From: a virus
Direction: 5' to 3' (one strand)
Length of the DNA stretch: 52,487 bases
Virus record (IMG/VR): IMGVR_UViG_3300022847_000008
Location: 1 to 52,487 of that record
Below, in pieces: positions 30,723 to 39,683 of the stretch. Within the stretch, counting starts at the first letter, position 1. Every line of letters begins with the position of its first letter. Position numbers and translations under genes: made by a program. A model generated the notes under the pieces. The model was not told where the DNA came from. It saw nothing but the letters and a program-made list of their open reading frames with translations, and ran no database searches.

Positions 30723-31471
30723 TCCTTCACACAAGTCTGGAAAATCTCGATACATTTGGTAGAATAATTTTCTTCCATATCGAAAATCTTGGCACCCAAA
30801 TTAAACAAAACAAATGGACTGTGGGTTGCAATAATGATCTGATAGTTGTCAGAGAGTCCTTCCAAGAGTCTGAATAATTCCATTTGTTTAGGTAAAGACA
30901 GTGCTCTTTCTGGTTCATCGAATAGAAGAGTTACCTTACCATTTTTCGGAAGTGTCTTGATATAGTTTCCCTCTGGTGTGCTACCATGTAGAACAGGTGG
31001 TGATTCGATGACATTTAAGATTTTGTTGATTTTCTGTAGACGATACTGTCCAGATGATGGTTTTAGGGCCATGGTGTCCATATGATCGTCTCCGGTGCTG
31101 ATACCGTCCTCTGACATCTTTTCATTGGAAAAGAACCATGAGAGTCCATCTACCTTCACATCACCCTCATTAAAGAAAGATGGTGTTCCGTCCCACCCAA
31201 CATTGGCCAAACAATTCCCCGGAGAAAAAATATTATAGGCATGTGGGAATTGGTCTGCCCGAGATGCCGAAAAGGATAGTTCCTCACTTATCTGTGACCA
31301 ACCACCCTGACGAATCCCACAATATGCCTTCATAATCTTCAAGAGGCTAGACTTTCCACAACCATTTGGGCCGAACAATACATTCATTTTATCGGTAAAG
31401 GTGAATGTATAATTTTTTACACACTCTAGGTCGGTTGCATAACCTTTAAGAACTTGGATATTATCGATCAT
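30689..31471 (-). CDS. SMC/RecF-like ABC-type ATPase
   Basis: 260 residues from the ATG at 31471, chosen because AAAGGGA lies 6 nt upstream; an ATG at 31486 is possible. Motifs in order: Walker A GPNGCGKSS (near residue 34), an ABC-signature-like KPSSGQYRL, Walker B VTLLFDEPERAL and H-loop IIATHSPF. No long coiled coil or TOPRIM domain. Such short AAA-ABC ATPases often act with a small partner in DNA repair or defence-like modules. It overlaps the 104-aa gene upstream by 11 nt, making a two-gene operon. Confidence 0.82.
   Translation of the reverse strand: MIDNIQVLKGYATDLECVKNYTFTFTDKMNVLFGPNGCGKSSLLKIMKAYCGIRQGGWSQISEELSFSASRADQFPHAYNIFSPGNCLANVGWDGTPSFFNEGDVKVDGLSWFFSNEKMSEDGISTGDDHMDTMALKPSSGQYRLQKINKILNVIESPPVLHGSTPEGNYIKTLPKNGKVTLLFDEPERALSLPKQMELFRLLEGLSDNYQIIIATHSPFVLFNLGAKIFDMEENYSTKCIEIFQTCVKDYLTGKLESTV
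30740..30799 (+). repeat. 60-bp duplication, copy inside the ATPase gene
   Basis: Here the segment is the sense of the minus-strand ATPase near its C-terminus (NLGAKIFDMEEN region), so this copy is probably the original one. 59/60 identical to 30324-30383. Confidence 0.95.
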
Positions 31472-31775
31472 TTTCGTCCCTTTCACTGTAAAAGATGTCG
31501 ATACCGTGCATATCTCGAAGTAACTGTCTATGGTAATTATCCACGGTTGCTTCCATATACTCTTTGATTTTGATGGGAGATAGATCTACATCATCCAAAA
31601 CAATCCCTCGTTCTTCGGCTTTGTCATAAACAATGTTGATAGCATCATAAAGACATATCCATCGTGCTAGTAATTCAGCATTGGCATTCGCCTTTTCCCA
31701 ATATTTTAGAACATCTTCTTTTTTGTGTTTGGCTCTATAATAGATTTGTTTTGGTTTTGGTTTTGTATTAATCAT
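31461..31775 (-). CDS. Hypothetical partner of the ATPase, 104 aa
   Basis: Basic N-terminus (KPKPKQIYYRAKHKKEDVL), then helical segments with ELLARWICLYDAINIVYDKA. No known domain. The 11-nt overlap with the ATPase gene suggests that the two products are made together and may bind one another. Confidence 0.6.
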   Translation of the reverse strand: MINTKPKPKQIYYRAKHKKEDVLKYWEKANANAELLARWICLYDAINIVYDKAEERGIVLDDVDLSPIKIKEYMEATVDNYHRQLLRDMHGIDIFYSERDENDR

Positions 31776-31815
31776 TTTTATATCATAAAAAATTTATACC
31801 ACAATGTCAATACAA

Positions 31816-32271
31816 TTAATCATTTTTATAGGTATCGTTATCGATAATATCATTCATTTCAACGGGAATTCCTTGAACCGTGGGGTTTTCAAGTGGTTGA
31901 GAAATTTGGGCAACAACGAACTGCATCGATACCAGATTTTTATTTTTACAATGATCACATACAAATTCGATTCGCTCGGATTGATCTGGATTGAAGATCA
32001 TGACATTTTGTTTTTTACAATACGCACAATCCAACAAGGTTGATAAATTTTCTAGCTTATCGAGTTCTAGTTTTTTACGACCTTCTGATAGATAATGTTT
32101 AAAAATCGACCCGAAAAATGAGAATAAAATGAACTGTAGGACGAAGAACAGTATAAACGCCGCGAAAAAATTGACACCAAACAAGAAGAGAGCAAATGCA
32201 CCAATAAACGATGTTGCACTGGTGATGGCAGTAGATTGTAGGGTATTTTTTATGGTTGGATTAAACTTCAT
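31816..32271 (-). CDS. Membrane protein with C-terminal zinc ribbon, 151 aa
   Basis: Two membrane segments at about residues 17-58 (FIGAFALFLFGVNFFAAFIL and a following hydrophobic run), then a Lys-rich helix and a zinc ribbon CAYC...CDHC (about residues 82-85 and 104-107). The ribbon would face the cytoplasm. Acidic tail. No family assigned; it could be an inner-membrane factor acting on host or phage nucleic acid. Confidence 0.65.
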   Translation of the reverse strand: MKFNPTIKNTLQSTAITSATSFIGAFALFLFGVNFFAAFILFFVLQFILFSFFGSIFKHYLSEGRKKLELDKLENLSTLLDCAYCKKQNVMIFNPDQSERIEFVCDHCKNKNLVSMQFVVAQISQPLENPTVQGIPVEMNDIIDNDTYKND

Positions 32272-32301
32272 TCCACCATCTTATACATCTTTTGAATAAA
32301 G

Positions 32302-32763
32302 TCAATTCTTTTTAATACTTTTCTTCCCAGATGTGGGGACAAAGGCATCGGGAGTAGGTTGCTGGGCAATATTTCCGGCATTTTCGATACTCATACCAAC
32401 TTTTTTTACAACCATTGCAGCATCTTTTGTTGCTCTATACAACTCTAAAAGTGCCTTTTTCTGTTCATCAGAGATAGACTTACTATTTTTAGCGCAGTTT
32501 GACATCTTTTTCATGGCAACTTCAAGGTAAATAAAAGCATCTACTAGATCATCAACAATATGATTTAATTCCCAAGGCATCGAAGACGGACTTTCTGGAG
32601 TCGGTGCCGCTGCCAGAATACTATCGTTGTTTTGTTGTCGATTAAAGTTATTAGCATTTTTCTTCTGAGGAATAAAATCTTTTCTGGGTGGTGATGATGC
32701 CGCTGGATAAGAATTGGGTCCATAAGATCCCATGGCTTCTTTTAAAATTTTATCTAATCTCAT
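32302..32763 (-). CDS. Leader-bearing hypothetical protein, 153 aa
   Basis: The N-terminus MRLDKILKEAMGSYG contains LKEA, a good match to the T4 prohead protease rule. A Pro/Asn/Gln-rich linker follows (about residues 15-60), then a helical domain (MPWELNHIVDDLVDAFIYLE, DEQKKALLELYRATKDA). The basic C-terminus is rich in Lys. Probably a virion-internal or structural protein. Its start is 9 nt after the stop of the zinc-ribbon gene upstream. Confidence 0.6.
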   Translation of the reverse strand: MRLDKILKEAMGSYGPNSYPAASSPPRKDFIPQKKNANNFNRQQNNDSILAAAPTPESPSSMPWELNHIVDDLVDAFIYLEVAMKKMSNCAKNSKSISDEQKKALLELYRATKDAAMVVKKVGMSIENAGNIAQQPTPDAFVPTSGKKSIKKN

Positions 32764-32772
32764 TACAAAGAT

Positions 32773-32964
32773 TTATGATGCCAATCGACCAACTCTAGAA
32801 ACGTTTCCACATCTGGTGCAAACCCAATGACACTCTTTAATGACTTCTTTGGTAGTGTGATCTTTTCTCTCTTGAACTCTTCCGTTTATAGAAGCACCAC
32901 AAAAAGAGCACGGCATTGGTCGGTTTTCTAAAATTGGGTAACCGTAGGATGTTTTATTTGACAT
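32773..32964 (-). CDS. Small zinc-ribbon protein, 63 aa
   Basis: Cys pairs CSFC (about residues 19-22) and CTRC (about 49-52), each with the C-x2-C spacing of a zinc ribbon, separated by a charged beta hairpin (RVQERKDHTTKEVIKE). An octamer box GATAAGTA lies 5 nt upstream of the ATG. No enzyme motif. Confidence 0.7.
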   Translation of the reverse strand: MSNKTSYGYPILENRPMPCSFCGASINGRVQERKDHTTKEVIKECHWVCTRCGNVSRVGRLAS

Positions 32965-32969
32965 AAAAA

Positions 32970-32977
32970 TACTTATC
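32970..32977 (-). promoter_or_regulatory. Late-promoter-like octamer GATAAGTA
   Basis: On the minus strand, 5 nt before the ATG at 32964. Confidence 0.5.
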
Positions 32978-33006
32978 TACTTTCGATACGCTTTCAACAT
33001 TTTCAA

Positions 33007-33321
33007 TTAAATAGCTGGTGTGTTTGGGGAATTTACTGGTGGTGTGCTAGTTTGTTGGGGTTTTTGGGTTTGCGATACTTGTGGAGGTTCGGGGTTATCA
33101 CCACCCAAGAGTTGTCCAAATGCTTCCAATTCATCAGGTGTTAGATTTAAAGGTTGGTTATTCTGTTTTGCCAAGGTCCATTTTTGCATTAGAGTATTTA
33201 TATGGGTTTGATCCAGTTTTGGTTTTGGTTGGACACCTTGGGGTTGTGTTGTGGTTTGCGATGGATTTTGTGGTGTTGCCATATTAACCAATGCTTCTTT
33301 ATATACGTTGTCGAATTTCAT
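33007..33321 (-). CDS. Leader-bearing Gln/Pro-rich protein, 104 aa
   Basis: MKFDNVYKEALVNM is leader-like (KEA fits the protease rule). The rest is Gln/Pro/Thr-rich with one helical stretch (LDQTHINTLMQKWTLAKQ, about residues 36-53). Low complexity at both ends. Divergent from the sheath gene. Perhaps a minor virion protein; no domain recognised. Confidence 0.55.
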   Translation of the reverse strand: MKFDNVYKEALVNMATPQNPSQTTTQPQGVQPKPKLDQTHINTLMQKWTLAKQNNQPLNLTPDELEAFGQLLGGDNPEPPQVSQTQKPQQTSTPPVNSPNTPAI

Positions 33322-33366
33322 GTGTAACTAATTATCATCGATTGATCCTTTTTGTAGAGTTAAAAG

Positions 33367-33374
33367 TATAAATA
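33367..33374 (+). promoter_or_regulatory. Late-promoter-like octamer TATAAATA
   Basis: Exact T4 late consensus, 13 nt before the sheath ATG at 33388. Confidence 0.65.
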
Positions 33375-33387
33375 GTTAATATAAATT

Positions 33388-35571
33388 ATGGCATCTAGAA
33401 CAATTGCATCACCCGGTATTCAAATTAATGAAGTTGATTTAAGCATTATCGCTCGTCCTACAGCCGAGACTAATGTTTTTATGACGGGTTTTACACCCCA
33501 AGGACCAACTGATGAAATCATAAATGTTGGTAGCACTAGTGAATTTGAGGACATTTTCGGTCAACCAGAAAACTCAGCAGAAAGATATTTTTACCATTCC
33601 GCCAAACAAAGTTTAGAAGGATCTGCAAATCTTTTGGTAACTCGTATGCCTTACGGTTCGGGTGCTGGTGCTGGTTTTGCAAATAGTTATAGTGCATTGG
33701 TTTACCCTTTATCTTCTAACACTGCTAAGTATGCAACTTCCACTGAATTTGTTGTTCTCGAACCATATTCGGTTCTTTTGACCAACACAGAATATCAAGA
33801 TGTGGTTGATGGGAGCATCAATTGGAATGATGGATATTCTACTGGTAATATTACCGATGCTTCTGGTTTGAGTAAAGCTGGTATCGTTGTTTTGGATTAT
33901 GCAAAAACAACCATAAACAATATCTTTGAAGGTTACTATGTTGGATTTGCGGATAATAGCAACAACAACCCTGCCACAAATTTCGACGCTCTTAGTGGTG
34001 TCAAATCTGTAAATTCAATCACAAACAACAAGTATCAAAGTTTTACATATGTACCACCTGCTAGAATGTCATTCACCTTGACAAGCACATATTCTGCATA
34101 TGGTAGTGGTTCTATATCTGAGGCAATTGAAGCACTTCCTACCGGATTCGATTTTGGCAATCCTTCTTACACGGATAGTTTGACATTGGGTATTTTTAAA
34201 CTTCGCCCATCGATCTACAACCAAGATACTGTAACTCTCGATTATATCACTTCCGAAGGATATACCGGTTCTTTGAATAAAAACAGAACTCAGAATGATC
34301 CCAACGGTGGATCACCTAAGACATTTTTCTTGGAAAGCATGGTAAACCTTCGCTCTCCTAGTTTTAAGGTTATCACGAACCCATATATTTCATCTAGTGG
34401 TGATTGGACAGCACCGGATGGTAATCCACAAAAGACGGTAACAGTTTCCGATGGTGCCAAGAATCTATATTCTGCTGGTATTTACGCTACCGATACAGAT
34501 AAAAGCGCAAAAGATGTCGGAAATGTTCCGGCAAAACTCCAGAGAATTTTAAGAATCTTAGAAAATGCCGATGATGTCAGAGTTGATGTCATTCCGGAAG
34601 CTGGTTTAGGAACTGTTTGGGTTGGTGCTAAGGCTCGCCAAGTTGCTTACTCGACACAACCACAGATCTTTGATGATACTTTTAATGTTGATTATAGTGT
34701 TCTTAAATCTACAGACGGGTCTATCGTCGGTGGTGTCAGAGATGATTATCTATCAATTGTTAATCAGTTTGTTAGCTTTGCTCAAAATGTTAGAAAAGAT
34801 CATTTGTTCATTGCTGATGCTCTTCGTTACATTTATGTAAACGGAGATAACACCAAAACAACGAAGAGAGAAAATTATATATTTTCTACCGATATCTATT
34901 GGCCTTTGAAGAATCTCTTTGCTGGTGTTGAAACATCATATGCAACGGTGTTCGGTAACTGGTTGAAATTAAACGACACTGCATCTGATAGCCAAGTATG
35001 GGTTCCTTCTTCTGGATTTGTAGCTGCTAAATGCGCAGAAGTTGATCGAACCGCTTACCCTTGGACCGCAATTGGTGGTTTTAATCGAGGATCTTTGAAT
35101 GGTGTTTCCGATATTGGTGTAACAACAACCCAGAAGCAAAGAGATCTTCTTTACAAAATTAATATCAACCCAATTGCATTCTTCCCCAATGATGGATTTG
35201 TTCTTTATGGACAAAAAACATTATACAGAAAACCATCGGCATTTGATAGAATTAATGTTAGAAGATTGTTTTTATATCTCGAAAAGAACACACAAAGTGT
35301 TTTGAAATATTTCCTATTCGAACCCAATACGTTCTCAACCAGAACTCGTCTGGTTGGTGCTCTGACTCCGGTTTTCGAAAAAGCCAGAATTAACGATGGT
35401 GTCTATGACTATCAGATAGTATGTGACGAGAGGAATAATACTCCTGATGTTATCGATGCTAATGAACTTAGGGTATCTCTATACATCCAACCAGTTAGAA
35501 CTGCTGAATATATTTTGGCTGACTTCATTGCTACTCGAACAGGGGTCAATTTTAACGAATTGATTGGTTAA
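33388..35571 (+). CDS. gp18: Tail sheath protein (T4 gp18-like)
   Basis: 727 residues. The N-terminus SRTIASPGIQINEVDLS, FMTGFTPQGPTDEI and GSTSEFEDIFG is the hallmark of contractile sheath subunits. The C-terminal third (VWVPSSGFVAAKCAEVDR, PWTAIGGFNRG, NPIAFFPNDGFVLYGQKTL, FDRINVRRLFLYLEK) is the conserved sheath handshake and core domain. The size is close to T4 gp18 (659 aa), with a longer variable middle. Transcribed from a T4-type late promoter and closed by a terminator, separating it from the endonuclease gene. Confidence 0.96.
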   Translation: MASRTIASPGIQINEVDLSIIARPTAETNVFMTGFTPQGPTDEIINVGSTSEFEDIFGQPENSAERYFYHSAKQSLEGSANLLVTRMPYGSGAGAGFANSYSALVYPLSSNTAKYATSTEFVVLEPYSVLLTNTEYQDVVDGSINWNDGYSTGNITDASGLSKAGIVVLDYAKTTINNIFEGYYVGFADNSNNNPATNFDALSGVKSVNSITNNKYQSFTYVPPARMSFTLTSTYSAYGSGSISEAIEALPTGFDFGNPSYTDSLTLGIFKLRPSIYNQDTVTLDYITSEGYTGSLNKNRTQNDPNGGSPKTFFLESMVNLRSPSFKVITNPYISSSGDWTAPDGNPQKTVTVSDGAKNLYSAGIYATDTDKSAKDVGNVPAKLQRILRILENADDVRVDVIPEAGLGTVWVGAKARQVAYSTQPQIFDDTFNVDYSVLKSTDGSIVGGVRDDYLSIVNQFVSFAQNVRKDHLFIADALRYIYVNGDNTKTTKRENYIFSTDIYWPLKNLFAGVETSYATVFGNWLKLNDTASDSQVWVPSSGFVAAKCAEVDRTAYPWTAIGGFNRGSLNGVSDIGVTTTQKQRDLLYKININPIAFFPNDGFVLYGQKTLYRKPSAFDRINVRRLFLYLEKNTQSVLKYFLFEPNTFSTRTRLVGALTPVFEKARINDGVYDYQIVCDERNNTPDVIDANELRVSLYIQPVRTAEYILADFIATRTGVNFNELIG

Positions 35572-35577
35572 TTAAAT

Positions 35578-35612
35578 AAAAATAAAGACTTGAAAAGGTC
35601 TTTATTTTTTTG
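35578..35612 (+). terminator. Rho-independent terminator after the sheath gene
   Basis: AATAAAGAC (35581-35589) pairs with GTCTTTATT (35598-35606), followed by T residues. It overlaps the next promoter. Confidence 0.85.
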
Positions 35613-35618
35613 TATAAT
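35590..35618 (+). promoter_or_regulatory. Promoter for the homing endonuclease, TTGAAA-N17-TATAAT
   Basis: TTGAAA at 35590-35595 in the terminator loop and TATAAT at 35613-35618, 17 nt apart. The ATG at 35634 is 15 nt downstream. Confidence 0.7.
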
Positions 35619-35633
35619 AGTGTAATTAATACT

Positions 35634-37427
35634 ATGACATACGATCTCAAAATTATAAACGACATTAAAACAAATCTCATAAAAACAGATGGAGAAACCG
35701 TAAATTCCGCAATTATTCGACGGGATTGGTTCAAGTCATCGGAAACATATAAAACTATATTAAAAATTACTCATTTTTTGGATATCAAAAATCCATCAGT
35801 AAGTGAAAGAATATATTGTATTATGAATGGCATAGAAAAATCTCCTACATGTAAATTTTGTAATATATACGAGAAAAGGTTTGTATCATCTAAGCAAGGA
35901 TACAGATCATGTATCAATAAAAAATGCCAAAGAATGTATAAAAAATGGAAAAGTCCATCAAAAAATAAAATAGATAATTATGCTCAATTATGTTTGGAAC
36001 TATCCGATAAATTTAAATCAAACCAGTATAACCTATCAGAAATCTCTAAATTAAAAGAATATATAGAGATGAAGGTAGATAGAAAATATAAAAATATATC
36101 ATATGTAAATCCGAAGATTATTAAAAATGATTTCGATTTTCTTTTAAGTGCCGTATATTATACCCAAGATATATTACCACTAACATCTGATAAAACATCT
36201 TTAAATATGAGCGAACGGTATTTTTTAATAGTAAATGATCTAAAAACACCCCAAAAATGTTTGTGCGGTAATAATAGAAAATTTTTGAATTTTTATTCCG
36301 GATATCAGAAAGAGTGTGGAAATGTATGTAGGCGCGGGAAGAGGTTAATAGAAATTAAAGACAATGTTTTAGACACCCAAAATATGACAATATTATCAGA
36401 TTTTAATACTCTAAAAAATAATACGTTTCAAATCCAATGTAATGAGTGCAATAAGATCCATGAAAGATCGTTAACCAATGCGCGTTGGATGGATATATAT
36501 TGTCCAACATGTTATGGTGATGCTAATTCTTCAAAGGAAGAAAAAGATGTTTTGGCGTATATCCAAACCTTATATTCTGGTGAAATATTAGAAAATTCCA
36601 AAATCGATAATTTAGAAATAGATATTTTGTTACCCGATATAGGTGTGGGGTTTGAATATGATGGTCTTCTTTGGCATTCTTTTGGATCAAACTTTCCTAA
36701 CAATCAAGACAAAGAAAAAAATAATAAAAATAGAGGATTAATAAAAACCAAAAAATGTGAAGAATCTAATATTAAACTTTTTCATATCAATTCAGATGAG
36801 TGGTATTCTCCAAATAATAAAGATATCTGGAAATCTATGATTCGTAATGCACTGGGAAAATCTAATAGAATATATGCACGAAAATGCTCTATTGTTAACG
36901 ATCTACCATTCGAAGAAGTCCGAAAATTTCTAGAAAATAATCATTTACAGGGGCACGACAAAAGTCCTATAAGATCTGGATTATATTTTGATGGGGAATT
37001 GGTCTCTATTATGACATTTTCAAAACCCAGATTTAATAAATCATATGAATATGAACTTGTTCGTTTTTGTAATAAAAAAAATTGTGGAGTTATTGGTGGT
37101 GCTTCTAAACTATTTTCGAACTTTCTAAAAATTTACAATCCTCTATCTGTTATCAGTTATGCCGACAGACGGTATAGCGGTGGTAATTTATACAAATCGT
37201 TGGGGTTTTCGTTTAAAGAAAATACAAGAATTGGATATTTTTATATTAAAAATATCGGAACCAAAACATATAAAAAAGTATCTAGAGTTTCGGCCCAGAA
37301 ACATAAACTCCCAAAGTTCCTAGAAAAATTTGATGAAAATTTGACCGAAGTTGAAAATATGTTTATGAATGAGTATAGAAGAGTTTGGAATTGTGGCAAT
37401 TCTACATTCATTTATCGTAGACTGTAA
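35634..37427 (+). CDS. Free-standing homing endonuclease, Vsr-like (EDxHD-type)
   Basis: 597 residues from ATG 35634; an upstream TTG at 35610 overlaps the promoter and is rejected. Zinc-finger-like Cys pairs come first (CKFC, CLCG, CNEC, CPTC). The nuclease domain near residues 325-395 has NLEIDILLPDIGVGFEYDGL, LWHS and IKLFHINSDEW, the Vsr-like layout of phage endonucleases described with fractured (split-intein) genes. The C-terminal part (LYFDGELVSIMTFSKPR, ISYADRRYSGG) is the usual DNA-binding/GNAT-like tail of this group. It lies between intact sheath and tube genes in its own promoter-terminator cassette, so it is an intergenic mobile gene. Confidence 0.85.
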   Translation: MTYDLKIINDIKTNLIKTDGETVNSAIIRRDWFKSSETYKTILKITHFLDIKNPSVSERIYCIMNGIEKSPTCKFCNIYEKRFVSSKQGYRSCINKKCQRMYKKWKSPSKNKIDNYAQLCLELSDKFKSNQYNLSEISKLKEYIEMKVDRKYKNISYVNPKIIKNDFDFLLSAVYYTQDILPLTSDKTSLNMSERYFLIVNDLKTPQKCLCGNNRKFLNFYSGYQKECGNVCRRGKRLIEIKDNVLDTQNMTILSDFNTLKNNTFQIQCNECNKIHERSLTNARWMDIYCPTCYGDANSSKEEKDVLAYIQTLYSGEILENSKIDNLEIDILLPDIGVGFEYDGLLWHSFGSNFPNNQDKEKNNKNRGLIKTKKCEESNIKLFHINSDEWYSPNNKDIWKSMIRNALGKSNRIYARKCSIVNDLPFEEVRKFLENNHLQGHDKSPIRSGLYFDGELVSIMTFSKPRFNKSYEYELVRFCNKKNCGVIGGASKLFSNFLKIYNPLSVISYADRRYSGGNLYKSLGFSFKENTRIGYFYIKNIGTKTYKKVSRVSAQKHKLPKFLEKFDENLTEVENMFMNEYRRVWNCGNSTFIYRRL

Positions 37428-37436
37428 GCCTTTTTA

Positions 37437-37444
37437 TATAAGTA
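37437..37444 (+). promoter_or_regulatory. Late-promoter-like octamer TATAAGTA
   Basis: Lies 9 nt before the tube ATG at 37454; restores late transcription after the endonuclease cassette. Confidence 0.55.
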
Positions 37445-37453
37445 TTTTAAATT

Positions 37454-37996
37454 ATGAGTGGATTATTAGACCAAACCGGAATTGAAAACTTCTATGATGT
37501 AGCATCGGTAAACGATTTTGCAAGAAAAAACTTATTTAGAGTAGTTGCCCTTGGTGGGCAGAGGTTTAATCTTAATGAACTTATCTATATGGAGACAGCA
37601 ATTCTTCCTGAAAGAGAGATCACCAACATCCAAATCCCATTTATGGGATTAGATTTCAATGCGCCGGGAACCGCGAAGTATCCCGGTTCTAGTGATTGGA
37701 ACGTTCTTTTTCGTATGCCTCAAAACCTTTCTATCCGTAGAAAGTTAGAAGACTGGTCGAACTACATATTCAACGACCAGACATCAACGGGTGCATATGA
37801 TATCCCTAATAAGGACGTTTCTAACCAAACTATCATTACTCTGATAGATAAGCAAGGAAATCCAATTAGAACATATACACTCTTCGGGTGTTATTGTCGT
37901 AAAGTCGGAACCTTTGATTTAGATATGAAAGATACTGGAACCCTTGTAACAACAACCGCTTCTATCGCATATCAATATTTCCGTTTATCTCGTTAA
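37454..37996 (+). CDS. gp19: Tail tube protein (T4 gp19-like)
   Basis: 180 residues, close to T4 gp19 (163 aa). Features: ARKNLFRVVALGGQRFNLNE at the start, YMETAILPEREITNIQIPFM, then KYPGSSDWNVLFRMPQN and SIRRKLEDWSNYIFND, and a closing beta strand set ending in ASIAYQYFRL. It forms the inner tube inside the sheath. Follows the sheath gene except for the inserted endonuclease. Confidence 0.93.
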   Translation: MSGLLDQTGIENFYDVASVNDFARKNLFRVVALGGQRFNLNELIYMETAILPEREITNIQIPFMGLDFNAPGTAKYPGSSDWNVLFRMPQNLSIRRKLEDWSNYIFNDQTSTGAYDIPNKDVSNQTIITLIDKQGNPIRTYTLFGCYCRKVGTFDLDMKDTGTLVTTTASIAYQYFRLSR

Positions 37997-38023
37997 TTTG
38001 ATCTTATTTCCATAATTAGTTTT

Positions 38024-38710
38024 ATGGCAACCGGAGCACAAAGTCCTTACGAATATTATCTAGAGCTTCTAGGTAATTGGTCAACTAATATAGCACTACC
38101 TACTTTATGGTACTGCCATTTTCATCTAGATTCGGTCAATTGTCTAAAAGGCACTCTAAATAACCAATTAGGTAATTATGAATCTGCTCTAGGAAATAAT
38201 GGTTGGGGTATCAACAAGGAGAGTGTTAAACACCTGATCGATGGACGGTTACAGTATGCAACCGACAGTTTAATTGGTTGTGTATTTGCCAAACAGGTAA
38301 ATTTACCGGGAGAACTCATAAAGACTAGTCATGAGGGTTTAGATTATGGTGGATTCATGGCACCAGCAACTACCAATGGTAGACGCGATGTTGAAAATTT
38401 ACAAATAACTTTACTGGAGACTAATCTATCGTTTCTTGATTTAGTCATACGACCTTGGAGTATTCTAGTCGGTTATAATGGGTTTGTTGCGCGATCTAAA
38501 AAATCCATTAAAAATGTAAAATGTTCTCAATGTGATATCGTGATGTTATCAAAGGCTGGGCCTGATAATCCTTTAAGTATTAGAAAGATTTTTAGATTTT
38601 ATAATATTGCACCAATGGATATTTCTGGGGAATCATATAGTCATATGACAGATGCTCTCAAAACAACTCAGGTTAATTTTGCATACGATGGTTACACGGT
38701 TCTAGGATAA
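38024..38710 (+). CDS. Tail-tube paralogue (gp19/gp54-like baseplate-tube protein)
   Basis: 228 residues. The order of features is that of a tube protein: a CVFAKQVNLPGELIKTSH strand region, then RRDVENLQITLLETNLSFLD, FLDLVIRPWSILVGYNGF and a late KTTQVNFAYDGYTVL strand. It is longer than gp19 and diverged, as expected for a tube-initiator or tail-terminator paralogue. Which of these roles it has cannot be told from sequence alone. Confidence 0.65.
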   Translation: MATGAQSPYEYYLELLGNWSTNIALPTLWYCHFHLDSVNCLKGTLNNQLGNYESALGNNGWGINKESVKHLIDGRLQYATDSLIGCVFAKQVNLPGELIKTSHEGLDYGGFMAPATTNGRRDVENLQITLLETNLSFLDLVIRPWSILVGYNGFVARSKKSIKNVKCSQCDIVMLSKAGPDNPLSIRKIFRFYNIAPMDISGESYSHMTDALKTTQVNFAYDGYTVLG

Positions 38711-38744
38711 GTAGACTTTTACCATTTTACTTGTAAGTTTTTTT

Positions 38745-39680
38745 ATGCGTTACCATTACACTGTTGAATTACCATTCACCAAAACGGTGTTAACATATAG
38801 AGAGATTACCACAGAAGAACAATTGGATTTAGGTAAAGCGCAATATTCTTTTTCGGATAATTCTTTAGGATATTTTAAATTTGTTTACAACATAGTAGAA
38901 AATTGCGTATCTAATAAAGATGATCTATCTAAGATTGATATAATAGAATTTATACTATTCTCTATAAAGCTAAGAATCGTAAGTGTTGGGTCATCTATCG
39001 AATTATATAGTAAGATCGATGGACAAAATACAAAAATAACCTTAGATTTAAACACATTGTTGAAAAATATATACACTCTGATGGAGAAATATACCTACGA
39101 TTTTTCACATAACGCGATTCGGGTTAAGATAGGATTCCCATATATTGCAGATCTTCCAGAATTTTTAAGTTTGGAAAACGATTCTAATTCTATATCAGAA
39201 ACTTTCCCACTTTTTATCAAAGATCTTACCCCATTTAAATTTAAATTGAAATGGTCAGATTTATCAACAAAATCTAAAAGAATTGTGTTTGGTAATTTAC
39301 CTGTGTCATTATCCAACGAGATTCAAACCAATATTTTAAAAACTTTGAAAGGTGCTTCCGAAGAAGATATATTCGCATTAGAAATTTTCAAAGATTTCCG
39401 AATCAACATGTATAACAACACTATTCATGAACTTATAAAATTGGTTTGTTCGTATGATATCAAGAGTATCCATAGTGAAATTTATGTATTATCGGCATTA
39501 GGTCCAAATTATATAAAAAGTTTGTCACCCAACGAACGAAAAATTTATCTTTCTCTATATATTCAGGATAAGAATACAAAAGGAAACTCGTCAAATCCAT
39601 CAGAAGGGGCCACAAACGAACAGACAAGCCCCGTAGACGCTTTGGCTCTTGAATTTGGGCAAAGCCCTATAAATAGTTAA
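38745..39680 (+). CDS. Baseplate hub assembly protein (T4 gp26/gp51-like family)
   Basis: 311 residues. YREITTEEQLDLGKAQYS, then IVENCVSNKDDLSKIDIIEF and ILFSIKLRIVSVGSSIEL are the pattern of the T4_baseplate family (gp26 type), in which the N-terminal beta part is followed by a helical domain reading the number of structural Cys-free loops. Here the typical Cys motif region is degenerate. The C-terminal tail is low complexity. It precedes a smaller paralogue (4-nt gap), as in baseplate hub gene clusters. Confidence 0.7.
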   Translation: MRYHYTVELPFTKTVLTYREITTEEQLDLGKAQYSFSDNSLGYFKFVYNIVENCVSNKDDLSKIDIIEFILFSIKLRIVSVGSSIELYSKIDGQNTKITLDLNTLLKNIYTLMEKYTYDFSHNAIRVKIGFPYIADLPEFLSLENDSNSISETFPLFIKDLTPFKFKLKWSDLSTKSKRIVFGNLPVSLSNEIQTNILKTLKGASEEDIFALEIFKDFRINMYNNTIHELIKLVCSYDIKSIHSEIYVLSALGPNYIKSLSPNERKIYLSLYIQDKNTKGNSSNPSEGATNEQTSPVDALALEFGQSPINS

Positions 39681-39683
39681 AAT

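Noticed and set aside
35610-35633. TTG start at 35610 for the homing endonuclease
   Set aside because: It would lie upstream of and across the TATAAT box; ATG 35634 fits the promoter.
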